From positions 207,593-271,592 of the forward strand of contig JADZEW010000016.1 in NCBI GenBank assembly GCA_020850325.1: a DNA stretch of 64,000 bases, given 5' to 3'. Source of the DNA: Methanoregulaceae archaeon. Lineage in GTDB: Bacteria > Armatimonadota > Fimbriimonadia > Fimbriimonadales > Fimbriimonadaceae. Numbering within the stretch: position 1 is the first letter of the stretch; each line of letters begins with the position of its first letter. Made by a program: the position numbers and the translations under genes. Of the stretch, positions 44,505 through 52,674 are shown one piece after another. Below the pieces are notes generated by a model. That model was not told the origin of the DNA. It saw nothing but the letters and a program-made list of their open reading frames with translations, and did not search any database.

Positions 44505-45099
44505 TGCCCTCGCTGGCGGCGGGAGTGAACTTGGCGAGCTTCATCTTGCGCTTGAACGAGTTCTTGTTAACCCGCCGCTCTTCCTGCATCTCCACCATCC
44601 CGAGTCCGCGTCCGTACAAGAACGTCTGATTCAGCTTCTCGTGAACTCCCTTCGGATCGCCAAGGATGGCCTCGACTTTGAGCTCCAGAATGTCGACCTC
44701 ACGGTCGAGCACTTTGCGCTTGCCGCGAAGCGTCGCCTGGTTGGATACGCTCACCGGCATCAGGTCCTCTTCAAGCTGGTAATCCCACTTGACGGTCTTC
44801 TCTTCGACCGTGAGCATCCTCCTAGGTTCAAAGAACGGTCGCTTGATGTCAAAAGCGACGACATAGACGGAGTTGTCCTTGACCATGTAGTACGTCGTGC
44901 CCATGACCTGGCCATTCAGGATCATCTGCATCGGGTAAGCCTCATGGTCGCCCACTGGCCGCTTGGGCTGGACCCGGTTGACAACGCGCATCGCGCCTCC
45001 GGCCCCTTCGGTGACATATTCCCAGCTGTCACCGGGGTTGAGAGGGAAGAACTCCGCCACGTTGGTGGACATCGCGACCATCGCCAGCAACGCAATCAT
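44491..45099 (-). CDS. Exported protein, third member of the paralogous set
   Basis: A 202-residue protein with a short hydrophobic N-terminus (MIALLAMVAMSTNVAEF) and no lipobox. It has FFPLNPGDSWEYVTEGAGGA at the start and LYGRGLGMVEMQEERRVNKN near the end, the same layout as the other three members. The C-terminus is basic. The role is unknown. It overlaps both neighbours (four bases with the upstream gene). Confidence 0.7.
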   Translation of the reverse strand: MIALLAMVAMSTNVAEFFPLNPGDSWEYVTEGAGGAMRVVNRVQPKRPVGDHEAYPMQMILNGQVMGTTYYMVKDNSVYVVAFDIKRPFFEPRRMLTVEEKTVKWDYQLEEDLMPVSVSNQATLRGKRKVLDREVDILELKVEAILGDPKGVHEKLNQTFLYGRGLGMVEMQEERRVNKNSFKRKMKLAKFTPAASEGSGRP

Positions 45100-45830
45100 A
45101 GCTTCGCCTCCATCGTGAACGTATTGGTCGGCACGCCCTTGCCCGACACCGTTACTTCCACGCGAACCGCGCCAACGCCCTTCTGGTAGTGCTCCACCGA
45201 CTTGAGCGTCTGGTCGACGACCTTCCCGGTGGGATCAGGCAGCTTGGCCTTAGAAACGCGCTCGACAACCAGCACTTCGATGTCCTTACCGCCGAGCTTA
45301 ATCTTTTTGACCCCGATGATCTTGCTGTCGGTGGAGTCGATCGATCCTCCACCCAACTCGATCTTTGCCTTGCTCGTCCAAGCGAAGCCAGCCTTCGGAT
45401 CAGCGGGCATTTCGAGCTGAGGTGGGTCGATCTTGTTCCCTTGGGCCTCGATGCCGAAGACGCCCTTATCGGTCACTTGCAGGCGGGTGCTGCCGTTCTG
45501 GGAAAGGTCCCCGGTCCACTCTTGAATGTAGGTCGCGGTGGTATCCGTGGCGTTCTCCAGGGTGAACTTCTGCCCGCCCGTTTTCACCGATCCCGACGAC
45601 TTAACCTCAAGAGTGGGGGCTTTGTCGCCACCAAGCCCGTAGTAGTCGAACCCGGCATGGCGAAGCCCCGCCGGAACTTCCTTTACGGGTTCCGCCGGGG
45701 TCTCGGTTTGGGTTGCGACGGGCTCGCTCTTCGGTGTCTCATCGGTTGTTGACTTGGCAGGCTCACCCTGACAACCCACAACCACCAACCCCATCAGGGG
45801 CCACCAACACCATCGCCTCAATCTCGCCAT
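45096..45830 (-). CDS. Lipoprotein, second member of the paralogous set
   Basis: A 244-residue protein with a lipobox (PLMGLVVVGCQGEPAK) and a Thr/Pro/Glu linker of about 30 residues before the folded part. It has PADPKAGFAWTSKAKIELGG and YQKGVGAVRVEVTVSGKGVP, matching the shared xxGxGxV core. Beta-rich. Function unknown. Gap to the upstream gene is 13 bases. Confidence 0.7.
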   Translation of the reverse strand: MARLRRWCWWPLMGLVVVGCQGEPAKSTTDETPKSEPVATQTETPAEPVKEVPAGLRHAGFDYYGLGGDKAPTLEVKSSGSVKTGGQKFTLENATDTTATYIQEWTGDLSQNGSTRLQVTDKGVFGIEAQGNKIDPPQLEMPADPKAGFAWTSKAKIELGGGSIDSTDSKIIGVKKIKLGGKDIEVLVVERVSKAKLPDPTGKVVDQTLKSVEHYQKGVGAVRVEVTVSGKGVPTNTFTMEAKL

Positions 45831-45843
45831 CGTTCCTCCGTCG

Positions 45844-46575
45844 CTATTTGACCGTGTACTGCTTCAGCATCAGCGTCTGGGCCTGAACACTGCGTCCATC
45901 GGCCTTGACGTCTTGTCGATACCGTACGAGTCCGATCTTCGGTGCCCACCACGAGATGTTTGTCACAACAACATCGTTGTTCTGAACTCTGAACTTCTGG
46001 GTGGTCTCGACCCGATAAGCACTCAGCATACCGACAATCGTGTCCACATCCTCGGCTCCCTTGTTGACGACCTCTTGGTTGACTTCGACATTTGCGCCGA
46101 GTGCGCTCAAGGTCTTACCCTTCCAAGTCACAACCTTGTCGACTTCGACCGGGAAGGGGAGCGTAAGCTGGGCAGGCTGCGGACGCTGCGGTTTGTCGAG
46201 ACCGATCTGCTCTTGGAACAGACCGTCGCTCTTCGAAACCCAGATCTGACGGTCCTGCAAGACTTCGCCCTTGAAGACCTCGATGGTTGCCCTCGTGCCA
46301 CCGCCGTCGATCGGCTTGACGTCTTTGACCTCAAGCTTGATGGACGCAGGCGTGTTGATGACGCCGGATGGGCTTAGGGTCTCCGTAGTCGAGTCGTACG
46401 ACCAGTTGTTGCCGACCACGAGCGGGAACAACGTAGCCTCCTCGCCTGGTTTTACATTCGCGGGTTCGGGCCCCTTGGGCGCGACTGGCTTGTACTCTGA
46501 CGAGCCGGACTTACCGCACCCCACAACGACGAAGGCGAGCGCAAGGGCGCCGATACTAATCCACGGTTTCTTCAT
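45844..46575 (-). CDS. Lipoprotein, first member of the paralogous set
   Basis: A 243-residue protein with a lipobox (ALALAFVVVGCGKSGS). It includes FPLVVGNNWSYDSTTET, LPFPVEVDKVVTWKGK and WWAPKIGLVRYRQDV; these parallel the PLNPGDSWEY and xxGxGxV parts of the other members. It directly abuts the SecD-like gene, with a clear AGGAAG before the ATG. A cell-envelope role is inferred only from position. Confidence 0.72.
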   Translation of the reverse strand: MKKPWISIGALALAFVVVGCGKSGSSEYKPVAPKGPEPANVKPGEEATLFPLVVGNNWSYDSTTETLSPSGVINTPASIKLEVKDVKPIDGGGTRATIEVFKGEVLQDRQIWVSKSDGLFQEQIGLDKPQRPQPAQLTLPFPVEVDKVVTWKGKTLSALGANVEVNQEVVNKGAEDVDTIVGMLSAYRVETTQKFRVQNNDVVVTNISWWAPKIGLVRYRQDVKADGRSVQAQTLMLKQYTVK

Positions 46576-47703
46576 TTAGTTCTTCCTGAGCGAGTTGATG
46601 AGTTCGACCGCATCCTCCACGAGGCCACGATCTGGAATCTGTCTGATGGTTACGTTAGGCTGGGTGATTTCTCCCCGCACGCGAGGTGCCGCAATTGCGA
46701 TGCCATCCACGACAAGAAGGAGCTGAGTCCCCTTCTGTTTGCGAGAAAACTGCCATAAACGCTGGCGACCTTCGTCCGTAACGTCGAGTTGAACGTCGAA
46801 AATCGGCTTGCCTTCTGGACCCGCCTGTTCCGAAAAGCTCGCCTTTTCGATGAATGAGTCATTAAGCAAGATTCGGGCCGTCGAAAGCAAGTCAGTAAGG
46901 GGCTTCGGTGTGTAGCGGCTTTGAAGGGCTTGTTGGTCAATGCGCGTCCGCAGGCTACGGGCGATATCCTCGGCGGTACTAGGGTTGGCGGCGAGTTCGC
47001 CGGCCAACTCCAAGTAATAACCCTTCACCTTCTCCGCGGTCAGGTCGAACTGTTGCTCGTAGCGCTTCTCGAGGTCCTCGATGAAACGGGGACGGTAAGG
47101 AATCAGCACCTCGCCGACCAGCCTTCTGACTTCACCCTCGACCGGCACCTCGACGGGGATTCGGCACTTCAGCACGATGCCGTTTTGAATCGAACGCATC
47201 CGAATCTGATCGAGCGGGGTGCCATCCAACCGCATATTGAGATCCGACTCCAGCTTCTTTTTGAGCGCTTCGTCACCGTCGAGCGCTTTCTGGACATCAT
47301 CGGTCGTCCAGTAGATCTCCTGCGTCGGCATTTCGATCTGCCGCAGCTGCTCGCTCATGCCGGTGATGAACTTGCCCAGGGCGACTTCGTCCCCCTGCAG
47401 CACTTGCATCATCTCGCGCAGCGGCACGCGGCGCTTCTGATTTGAGTTCGAGTCCGCCTCGGTGAAGTCCGGTGCGCCAAACTCGTCGACTCCACCCTGG
47501 ACAAGTTGCGCGATCTGGTTGGCGACGATGATCCGGTAGCCCTTACTCGTGTCGATGCCGACGATGTTCACCCGCCCGGGCTTAATCGGCGCGAACTTGA
47601 CGTTGTCGATCGTGTAGGCCGCATAGCCGTTGTAGCCAAAGTAGGCTGCAGCGGCTAGGGCCACGAATCCGATCGCGATTTTGTGTTCCTTATGAAGTTT
47701 CAC
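46576..47703 (-). CDS. SecD-like protein with one membrane anchor
   Basis: A 375-residue protein with one N-terminal membrane segment (IAIGFVALAAAAYFGYNGYA) and a long soluble part. The C-terminal ~90 residues, with FDVQLDVTDEGRQRLWQFS and IRQIPDRGLVEDAVELINSL, resemble the P1 head domain of SecD that uses the proton gradient to help protein export. The six-helix SecD channel is absent, so this is not a full SecD. The start is GTG. It may have a periplasmic role tied to the exported proteins that follow. Confidence 0.6.
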   Translation of the reverse strand: MKLHKEHKIAIGFVALAAAAYFGYNGYAAYTIDNVKFAPIKPGRVNIVGIDTSKGYRIIVANQIAQLVQGGVDEFGAPDFTEADSNSNQKRRVPLREMMQVLQGDEVALGKFITGMSEQLRQIEMPTQEIYWTTDDVQKALDGDEALKKKLESDLNMRLDGTPLDQIRMRSIQNGIVLKCRIPVEVPVEGEVRRLVGEVLIPYRPRFIEDLEKRYEQQFDLTAEKVKGYYLELAGELAANPSTAEDIARSLRTRIDQQALQSRYTPKPLTDLLSTARILLNDSFIEKASFSEQAGPEGKPIFDVQLDVTDEGRQRLWQFSRKQKGTQLLLVVDGIAIAAPRVRGEITQPNVTIRQIPDRGLVEDAVELINSLRKN

Positions 47704-47781
47704 GTTAGTTCTCGCGCAGAATGTACAACCCTACGGATGGACTCGGAGTGCCCGAGCCCAGTGAATTGTACCAATCTGGGC

Positions 47782-49476
47782 CTACTCCGACGGATTGAAG
47801 CTCGCGTACAGCCGTCCTGAGAGCACATTGAGCCCAAACGCAATCGCCAACGACAGGGTTCCCGCGACAAAGCCGCCTACGTACGGCGGAGTGCCCAGCG
47901 CGACGACCCCGGCGAAAGCGAGCATGGGAAAGAGACCGGCGATCGCGATCGAGAGCATGATCATCAGCCCCCTCAGATTGCGCTGACTCGCATCGTCCAT
48001 GTCTGGGAAGAGCATCGTGATCAAGAACACGCATGCACTGAGCATTACCGAGAAGCCCGGGATCGCCAGACCAGAGGCGAGGGCGTGCGGCCACAACATC
48101 GGCCGCAGGACGACCGCCACCAGCGCCCCGCCCCAGCATACGAGAATGCCGAGGATCGACTTCGACACGATCTCCGCGGAAACCGTCACCCAGGGGGGGA
48201 AGGGCAGCGGCTTCTGCAGATCGACCCTTCTGAGGACCTCCATGAAACCGGTTTGCGCTAGGGCCATCGTGACCATGAAGACGGTCGTTCCTTGCATGAT
48301 CACAAGTAGCCAGCCGATGTTTCCGCGCCGATTCGGCGCGAGCGCCGGGACGAGGCTGAGCATGATCCCAACCAAAGCGAACAGAACGACGAAGCTGATC
48401 ATCGTCCGGGGCTGGAGGAGAAGTTCCTTCCAGATGAGCGCCCGCGGGCCGGTCATCTTCATTCGAGATACGAATCCAAGCCGTAACCCCTTGAACTTGC
48501 CTTCGCGCGCCTGCTGAGCGAGAATGCCGGTAACGTCGCCGCTTCTTTGCAGCTCTTGAGTCTTCGAGGTGGCGGCGACTCGCACTGCAGAGATGTCGTA
48601 GAGGTGCGGTGCCTGGCGCAGGGCGAGTACATAGAACGCGCCGATGATCGCGATCATCCCGCCGCCGCCCAGAACCGCGTAGAGGGGGCCATCGGGAGTG
48701 AACGGGGCCATCGTCATCTGAGTCGCCATCGTCGCCGTAAAGAACACCACGCGTAAGCCTGGCGTATGGGTGATGGCGAGCGCGTCACCCGCCGACGCGA
48801 CCATGGTGAAGCGCCACGCAAGATAACCGACCACCGTCAGCGCGAACCCCGCCAGCGAGAAGCCAAAGATGCGCCGCCGCCGATCTGCGCCGCGATCGGT
48901 GCGGTTGACCCAGAGCGTGACCGCGTGCGAGATCACTACCCAGGTGAGAGACATCAGCAGCCACGAGATGATCATGAACCGCAGCGCCATCCCTGAATAC
49001 TCTGGGTTCGGCATGTCGCGGAAGATCGCCTCCCAGCCCAGCTTCGCCGGACGCAGGCCGAAGATCGCGATAAGCAGCGGCACGAAGAGGGTCAGCAGGT
49101 AGTCGCGGAGGATGCGAAAAGTGAGAACGACCTTGGGTGACAGCGGGGTCGAAAAGAGTACATCGACGTCCGCGGGTCGAAACGTGGCGTTGGCGCTCAT
49201 CACCCCACCCAGCATGAGCAGCGACAACACCGAGAACAACCCGAACGCCACGCCGTCGATCACGGCCAGCGGCGGAAACTCTAGGGTCGTCATTCCCGGG
49301 GGAAGGGCGGCCGTTTGAGGACTCTGCGTGCCGAGCGCCGGCCGCACGAAAATGAGGAAGTAGTAGCCGATCACGAACACGACGCTGATCAGGCGACGTG
49401 GGGTGGTCAGAGCTCGCTTGAACCCATTCGCCACCGTCTTAAATGTCAAATACAGGAGCGGTTTGGCGGGGCTCAT
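47782..49476 (-). CDS. ABC-2-like exporter permease
   Basis: A protein of about 564 residues with ten or more predicted membrane segments (for example LISVVFVIGYYFLIFVRPAL and TMISFVVLFALVGIMLSLVP). It resembles large putative ABC exporter subunits that pair with a separate ATPase. It overlaps the ATPase gene upstream by about 38 bases. I chose ATG 49476; another start lies at 49497. The substrate is unknown. There is a 78-base gap before the SecD-like gene, in which no clear terminator was seen. Confidence 0.75.
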   Translation of the reverse strand: MSPAKPLLYLTFKTVANGFKRALTTPRRLISVVFVIGYYFLIFVRPALGTQSPQTAALPPGMTTLEFPPLAVIDGVAFGLFSVLSLLMLGGVMSANATFRPADVDVLFSTPLSPKVVLTFRILRDYLLTLFVPLLIAIFGLRPAKLGWEAIFRDMPNPEYSGMALRFMIISWLLMSLTWVVISHAVTLWVNRTDRGADRRRRIFGFSLAGFALTVVGYLAWRFTMVASAGDALAITHTPGLRVVFFTATMATQMTMAPFTPDGPLYAVLGGGGMIAIIGAFYVLALRQAPHLYDISAVRVAATSKTQELQRSGDVTGILAQQAREGKFKGLRLGFVSRMKMTGPRALIWKELLLQPRTMISFVVLFALVGIMLSLVPALAPNRRGNIGWLLVIMQGTTVFMVTMALAQTGFMEVLRRVDLQKPLPFPPWVTVSAEIVSKSILGILVCWGGALVAVVLRPMLWPHALASGLAIPGFSVMLSACVFLITMLFPDMDDASQRNLRGLMIMLSIAIAGLFPMLAFAGVVALGTPPYVGGFVAGTLSLAIAFGLNVLSGRLYASFNPSE

Positions 49477-50209
49477 CGGTAAGTTCGAGGAACACATCCT
49501 CGAGGCTTCGGCCCTCCATACCGAACTGACTCTGCAACTGAGCGAGCGTGCCCTCGGCGATCTTCCTGCCTTTGGCGAGAATGATCACGCGGTCGCACAG
49601 CTTTTCGGCGGTGTCGAGGAGGTGGGTGGAGACAAGGACCGCGGCGCCGCCGTCCTTCGCACGACGAAACTCGTCCTTGACTTCGACCACGCCAGCGGGA
49701 TCGATCCCGATGATCGGCTCGTCGAACATGAACACATTCGCCCGGTGGACGAGGGCGCAGGCGATCGCCAACTTTTGCTTCATGCCCTTGCTGAGCGTCG
49801 CCACCAACTGGTTGCGCTTGTCCATCAGGTTGTAGCGTTTCAACAGCGGTTCGAGGAGCGCCTCGTAAACATCGAGCGTGTCGAAGCACATCGCGACGAA
49901 CTTCATGTGCTCCTCAACGGTGAGGAGTTCATACAGTGAGGGAAGTTCGGGGACGAATGCGAGACCTGACTTTGCCCGAGCCTGGTCCAGCAACAAGTCG
50001 TGGCCGTTGATCAGGACTTGGCCGCTGGTGGGCCGCAGGATGCCCGCCATGCAACGCAATGCGGTCGTCTTCCCCGCCCCGTTGGGGCCGAGTAGCCCAA
50101 CGATCTCACCAGGGTGAATCGTAAACGAGAGGTCGTCCACCGCCCGGAAAGACTTGTATTCTTTAACGAGATGGCGAACCTCAAGCACTCCGATGGGTAT
50201 ACCCGCCAT
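49439..50209 (-). CDS. ABC transporter ATP-binding protein
   Basis: A stand-alone ABC ATPase of about 256 residues. Walker A is GLLGPNGAGKTTALRCMAGI; the signature loop is unusual, LSKGMKQKLAIACAL in place of LSGGQ, which is the form found in many exporter ATPases; Walker B is VFMFDEPIIGIDPAG, with the expected Glu. His switch is STHLLD. Three starts are possible: GTG 50260, ATG 50209 and GTG 50188; the last has TATACC seven bases before. A perfect CACCCGCGCGGGTG palindrome sits in the region. It should energise the downstream permease. Confidence 0.88.
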   Translation of the reverse strand: MAGIPIGVLEVRHLVKEYKSFRAVDDLSFTIHPGEIVGLLGPNGAGKTTALRCMAGILRPTSGQVLINGHDLLLDQARAKSGLAFVPELPSLYELLTVEEHMKFVAMCFDTLDVYEALLEPLLKRYNLMDKRNQLVATLSKGMKQKLAIACALVHRANVFMFDEPIIGIDPAGVVEVKDEFRRAKDGGAAVLVSTHLLDTAEKLCDRVIILAKGRKIAEGTLAQLQSQFGMEGRSLEDVFLELTDEPRQTAPVFDI

Positions 50210-50250
50210 GGCCGGTATGGGTTGCGCCTCACCCGCGCGGGTGCCGTCCG

Positions 50251-51483
50251 CTAGCCGCACACGCTGAGCGCCCGCGAGATTGCCCCGATCGCGGCCCCCA
50301 GTTCATGATCGTCAATCGTCAGCGGAGGGGCAAAGCGGAACGTGTGGGAGCGGGTCTCCTTGGTCAGGATTCCCTCCTGCAAGAACGCCTCGGTAAGCCG
50401 CTTGGTGTCGGTGTCTCCGTGAACCTGGAGGCCAACCAGCAATCCCCGCCCGCGGACCTCTTCAACCGCTGGGTGATTCAGGCCGATCAACGCCTGCTTC
50501 AACTTCTCGCCCTGCCGCGCCGAGGCACCCGCCAAATCCAGCTTGGTCATTTCGCGCATCGCCGCGATCGCGACGACTGCGGCGAGCGGGTTTCCGCCGA
50601 AGGTCGAACCATGATCTCCCGGCTTGAACACGCCGATCACCTCTCGGCTGCCCACGACCGCCGACACGGGCATGATGCCGCCGCCGAGTGCCTTGCCGAG
50701 ACACATGAGGTCGGGCTTGGCATCTTCGTGTTCCCAGGCAAAGCGCTTGCCCGTCCGGCAGAAGCCCGTCTGAATTTCATCCCAAATCAGCAGCACGCGA
50801 TGGCGATCGCACAACTTGCGCAGGTCGGCCATGAACCCATCGGGCGGGAACAGGATGCCGCCTTCCGCCTGGATCGGCTCAAGCAGGATCGCGGCGGTGT
50901 TGGGCGTTATCGCGGCTTCGATAGCGGCAAGGTCGCCGAACGGAACCGACAAGAAGCCGGGCGTAAACGGTCCGAAGTGCTCCTTGTATTGCGCCTCGGT
51001 CGAGAATCCGATAATCGTGGTCGTGCGACCATGGAAGTTGCCGTCGGCCGCAATGATCTCCGCTCGATCGGCGGAGACGCCCTTGATGGTGTACGCCCAC
51101 TTTCGGGCAAACTTGATCGCGGTTTCGACGGCCTCGGCCCCCGTGTTCATCGGGCACGCCATGTCCATGTTCGTGAACTCGCAGACCTCCTTCAAGAACA
51201 CCGCGAGTTCGCTGGTGTACACCGCTCGGCTGGTGAGCGTGATCTTCTCCATCTGCTGCTTGATCACGCCGATAATGAACGGGCTGAGGTGACCGTTCGC
51301 CACCGCCGAGTACGAGCCGATGCAGTCGAGATACCGCTTGCCGGAGCCGTCCCATGCGTAAACGCCGTCCGCGCGGACGAGGTTTACGTGGAGGGGATGG
51401 TAGTTGTGGGCCCCGTACCGCTCGGTGATCTCGATGGCTTCGGCGTCCGAGAGGGCGGCAATCTCGTGCATGAGGTCGCTCAT
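50251..51483 (-). CDS. rocD: Ornithine aminotransferase
   Basis: A class III PLP aminotransferase of 410 residues. Seen: NTGAEAVETAIKFARKWAYT, IAADGNFHGRTTTIIGFST, LLIWDEIQTGFCRTGKRFAW and GKALGGGIMPVSAVVGS with the PLP Lys. The N-terminal TERYGAHNYHPLHVNLVRAD is characteristic of ornithine rather than acetylornithine enzymes. It converts ornithine to glutamate semialdehyde, completing arginine use with arginase. I chose ATG 51483, since CATAAT ends six bases before it; longer frames run into the methyltransferase gene. Confidence 0.88.
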   Translation of the reverse strand: MSDLMHEIAALSDAEAIEITERYGAHNYHPLHVNLVRADGVYAWDGSGKRYLDCIGSYSAVANGHLSPFIIGVIKQQMEKITLTSRAVYTSELAVFLKEVCEFTNMDMACPMNTGAEAVETAIKFARKWAYTIKGVSADRAEIIAADGNFHGRTTTIIGFSTEAQYKEHFGPFTPGFLSVPFGDLAAIEAAITPNTAAILLEPIQAEGGILFPPDGFMADLRKLCDRHRVLLIWDEIQTGFCRTGKRFAWEHEDAKPDLMCLGKALGGGIMPVSAVVGSREVIGVFKPGDHGSTFGGNPLAAVVAIAAMREMTKLDLAGASARQGEKLKQALIGLNHPAVEEVRGRGLLVGLQVHGDTDTKRLTEAFLQEGILTKETRSHTFRFAPPLTIDDHELGAAIGAISRALSVCG

Positions 51484-51517
51484 GATCCTATTATGGGTCC
51501 GGCGAGGCTCCGGCCAC

Positions 51518-52090
51518 TCACGACGGCTTGCGCGCGATGACGTGGTGAACGTGCCAGTGCTTGGATTCACCCCAAGCCGTCTTCCCGTCGCGCTCGACCT
51601 CTTCCCGGTGCAACACGTCGTAGCCCTTCAGGAGCTGATCGATCTCCGCGGACGGGTGAGAGAGACAGCCCCGAGCGGCCCAATCGTCGTTCGGTCCCAA
51701 GAACTGCGCAAGCAACAGACCACCGGGGCGCAACGCCTCCCCGATCTTCGTCCAAACCCGCGCAAACCCATCCCCATCCAGCAGGAAGAGCACAAATCCG
51801 GCGGTGATGGCGTCGGTATGTGGGAAGTCGATCATCGTAATGTCGGCAGTGACGACGTCGACTCCGGGGCGCCCCGCTAGTCTCTCGCACGTAGCCTCGA
51901 TCGCGCGAGGATCGATGTCGTAGGCCGCCACGGTCCATCCGCGGTCGGCGAAGAACTCCGCGCCTTGGCCAGCTCCGCAGCCTAGTTCCAGCGCGTGGCC
52001 GTGCTCGGGCAGATGCTTCGCAAGCTCTTCATAGAACGGGTGTAGCCGCATCGTGCGCATCGCGCCGAAATAGGCATCCCAGTCGATCAA
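51518..52090 (-). CDS. SAM-dependent methyltransferase
   Basis: A 190-residue class I methyltransferase: motif I HALELGCGAGQGAEFFADRG, motif II-like VAAYDIDPRAIEATCERLAG, and motif III in DAITAGFVLFLLDGDGFARV. The acceptor is unknown; tellurite or thiopurine-type enzymes of this size exist. It overlaps ribE by four bases, so it is probably part of the same transcript. Confidence 0.85.
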   Translation of the reverse strand: MIDWDAYFGAMRTMRLHPFYEELAKHLPEHGHALELGCGAGQGAEFFADRGWTVAAYDIDPRAIEATCERLAGRPGVDVVTADITMIDFPHTDAITAGFVLFLLDGDGFARVWTKIGEALRPGGLLLAQFLGPNDDWAARGCLSHPSAEIDQLLKGYDVLHREEVERDGKTAWGESKHWHVHHVIARKPS

Positions 52091-52674
52091 CGATAGGCTC
52101 CGAGCAACTTCTCGACGTACTTAGCGATCACGTCGAACTCGATGTTGACCGATTGTCCTACCGCTCGATCACCCAGGTTGGTCGCGGCTTTCGTGTGCGG
52201 GATGATCCAGACCGAGAACTCGTCGCCTTCCGGCTCGACTACCGTCAAGCTGATCCCGTCGACCGCAACGGATCCCTTATCGATGAAGTACCGTCCCAAG
52301 CCGTCACCTACGCGGAAGCGGAACACCGTCCCGCCCTCGGTCTCGTCAATGGCGGCCACCGTGCCGACGGCGTCCACATGGCCTTGCACGATGTGTCCGC
52401 CAAGGCGCGCGCTCGGGCGCATGGCCCGCTCCAGATTTACTTTCTGGCCCACTTCGAGCTCGCCTAAGTTGGTGCGTCGCCAGGTCTCGTCGCTGATATC
52501 GAACGTCAGCACTTGGCGGAGTTCCTCGACCACGGTCAAACAGCAGCCGTTGATCGCCACGCTCTCGCCGATGACCCACGGCTCCCAGGTCCGCAGCCCA
52601 GGTGCCGAGACCATCAACTGCCGGTCCGTGCGTCCGCTGATCTTGCCTGTCGATTGAATGATCCCGGTGAACAT
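52087..52674 (-). CDS. ribE: Riboflavin synthase alpha chain
   Basis: A 195-residue enzyme with two lumazine-binding repeats: MFTGIIQSTGKISGRTDRQL, then GESVAINGCCLTVVEE, and in the second half GGHIVQGHVDAVGTVAAID, KGSVAVDGISLTVVE and IIPHTKAATNLGDRAVGQSV. It dismutates two dimethyl-ribityllumazines to riboflavin. I chose ATG 52674, the family's canonical start, which overlaps the stop of the GH31 gene by one base (TAATG). No FMN riboswitch can lie there. Confidence 0.95.
   Translation of the reverse strand: MFTGIIQSTGKISGRTDRQLMVSAPGLRTWEPWVIGESVAINGCCLTVVEELRQVLTFDISDETWRRTNLGELEVGQKVNLERAMRPSARLGGHIVQGHVDAVGTVAAIDETEGGTVFRFRVGDGLGRYFIDKGSVAVDGISLTVVEPEGDEFSVWIIPHTKAATNLGDRAVGQSVNIEFDVIAKYVEKLLGAYR

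Noticed and set aside
43401..44528. Plus-strand open frame opposite rodA and a lipoprotein gene
   Set aside because: No motifs; antisense to a SEDS protein and a lipoprotein with a proper signal.
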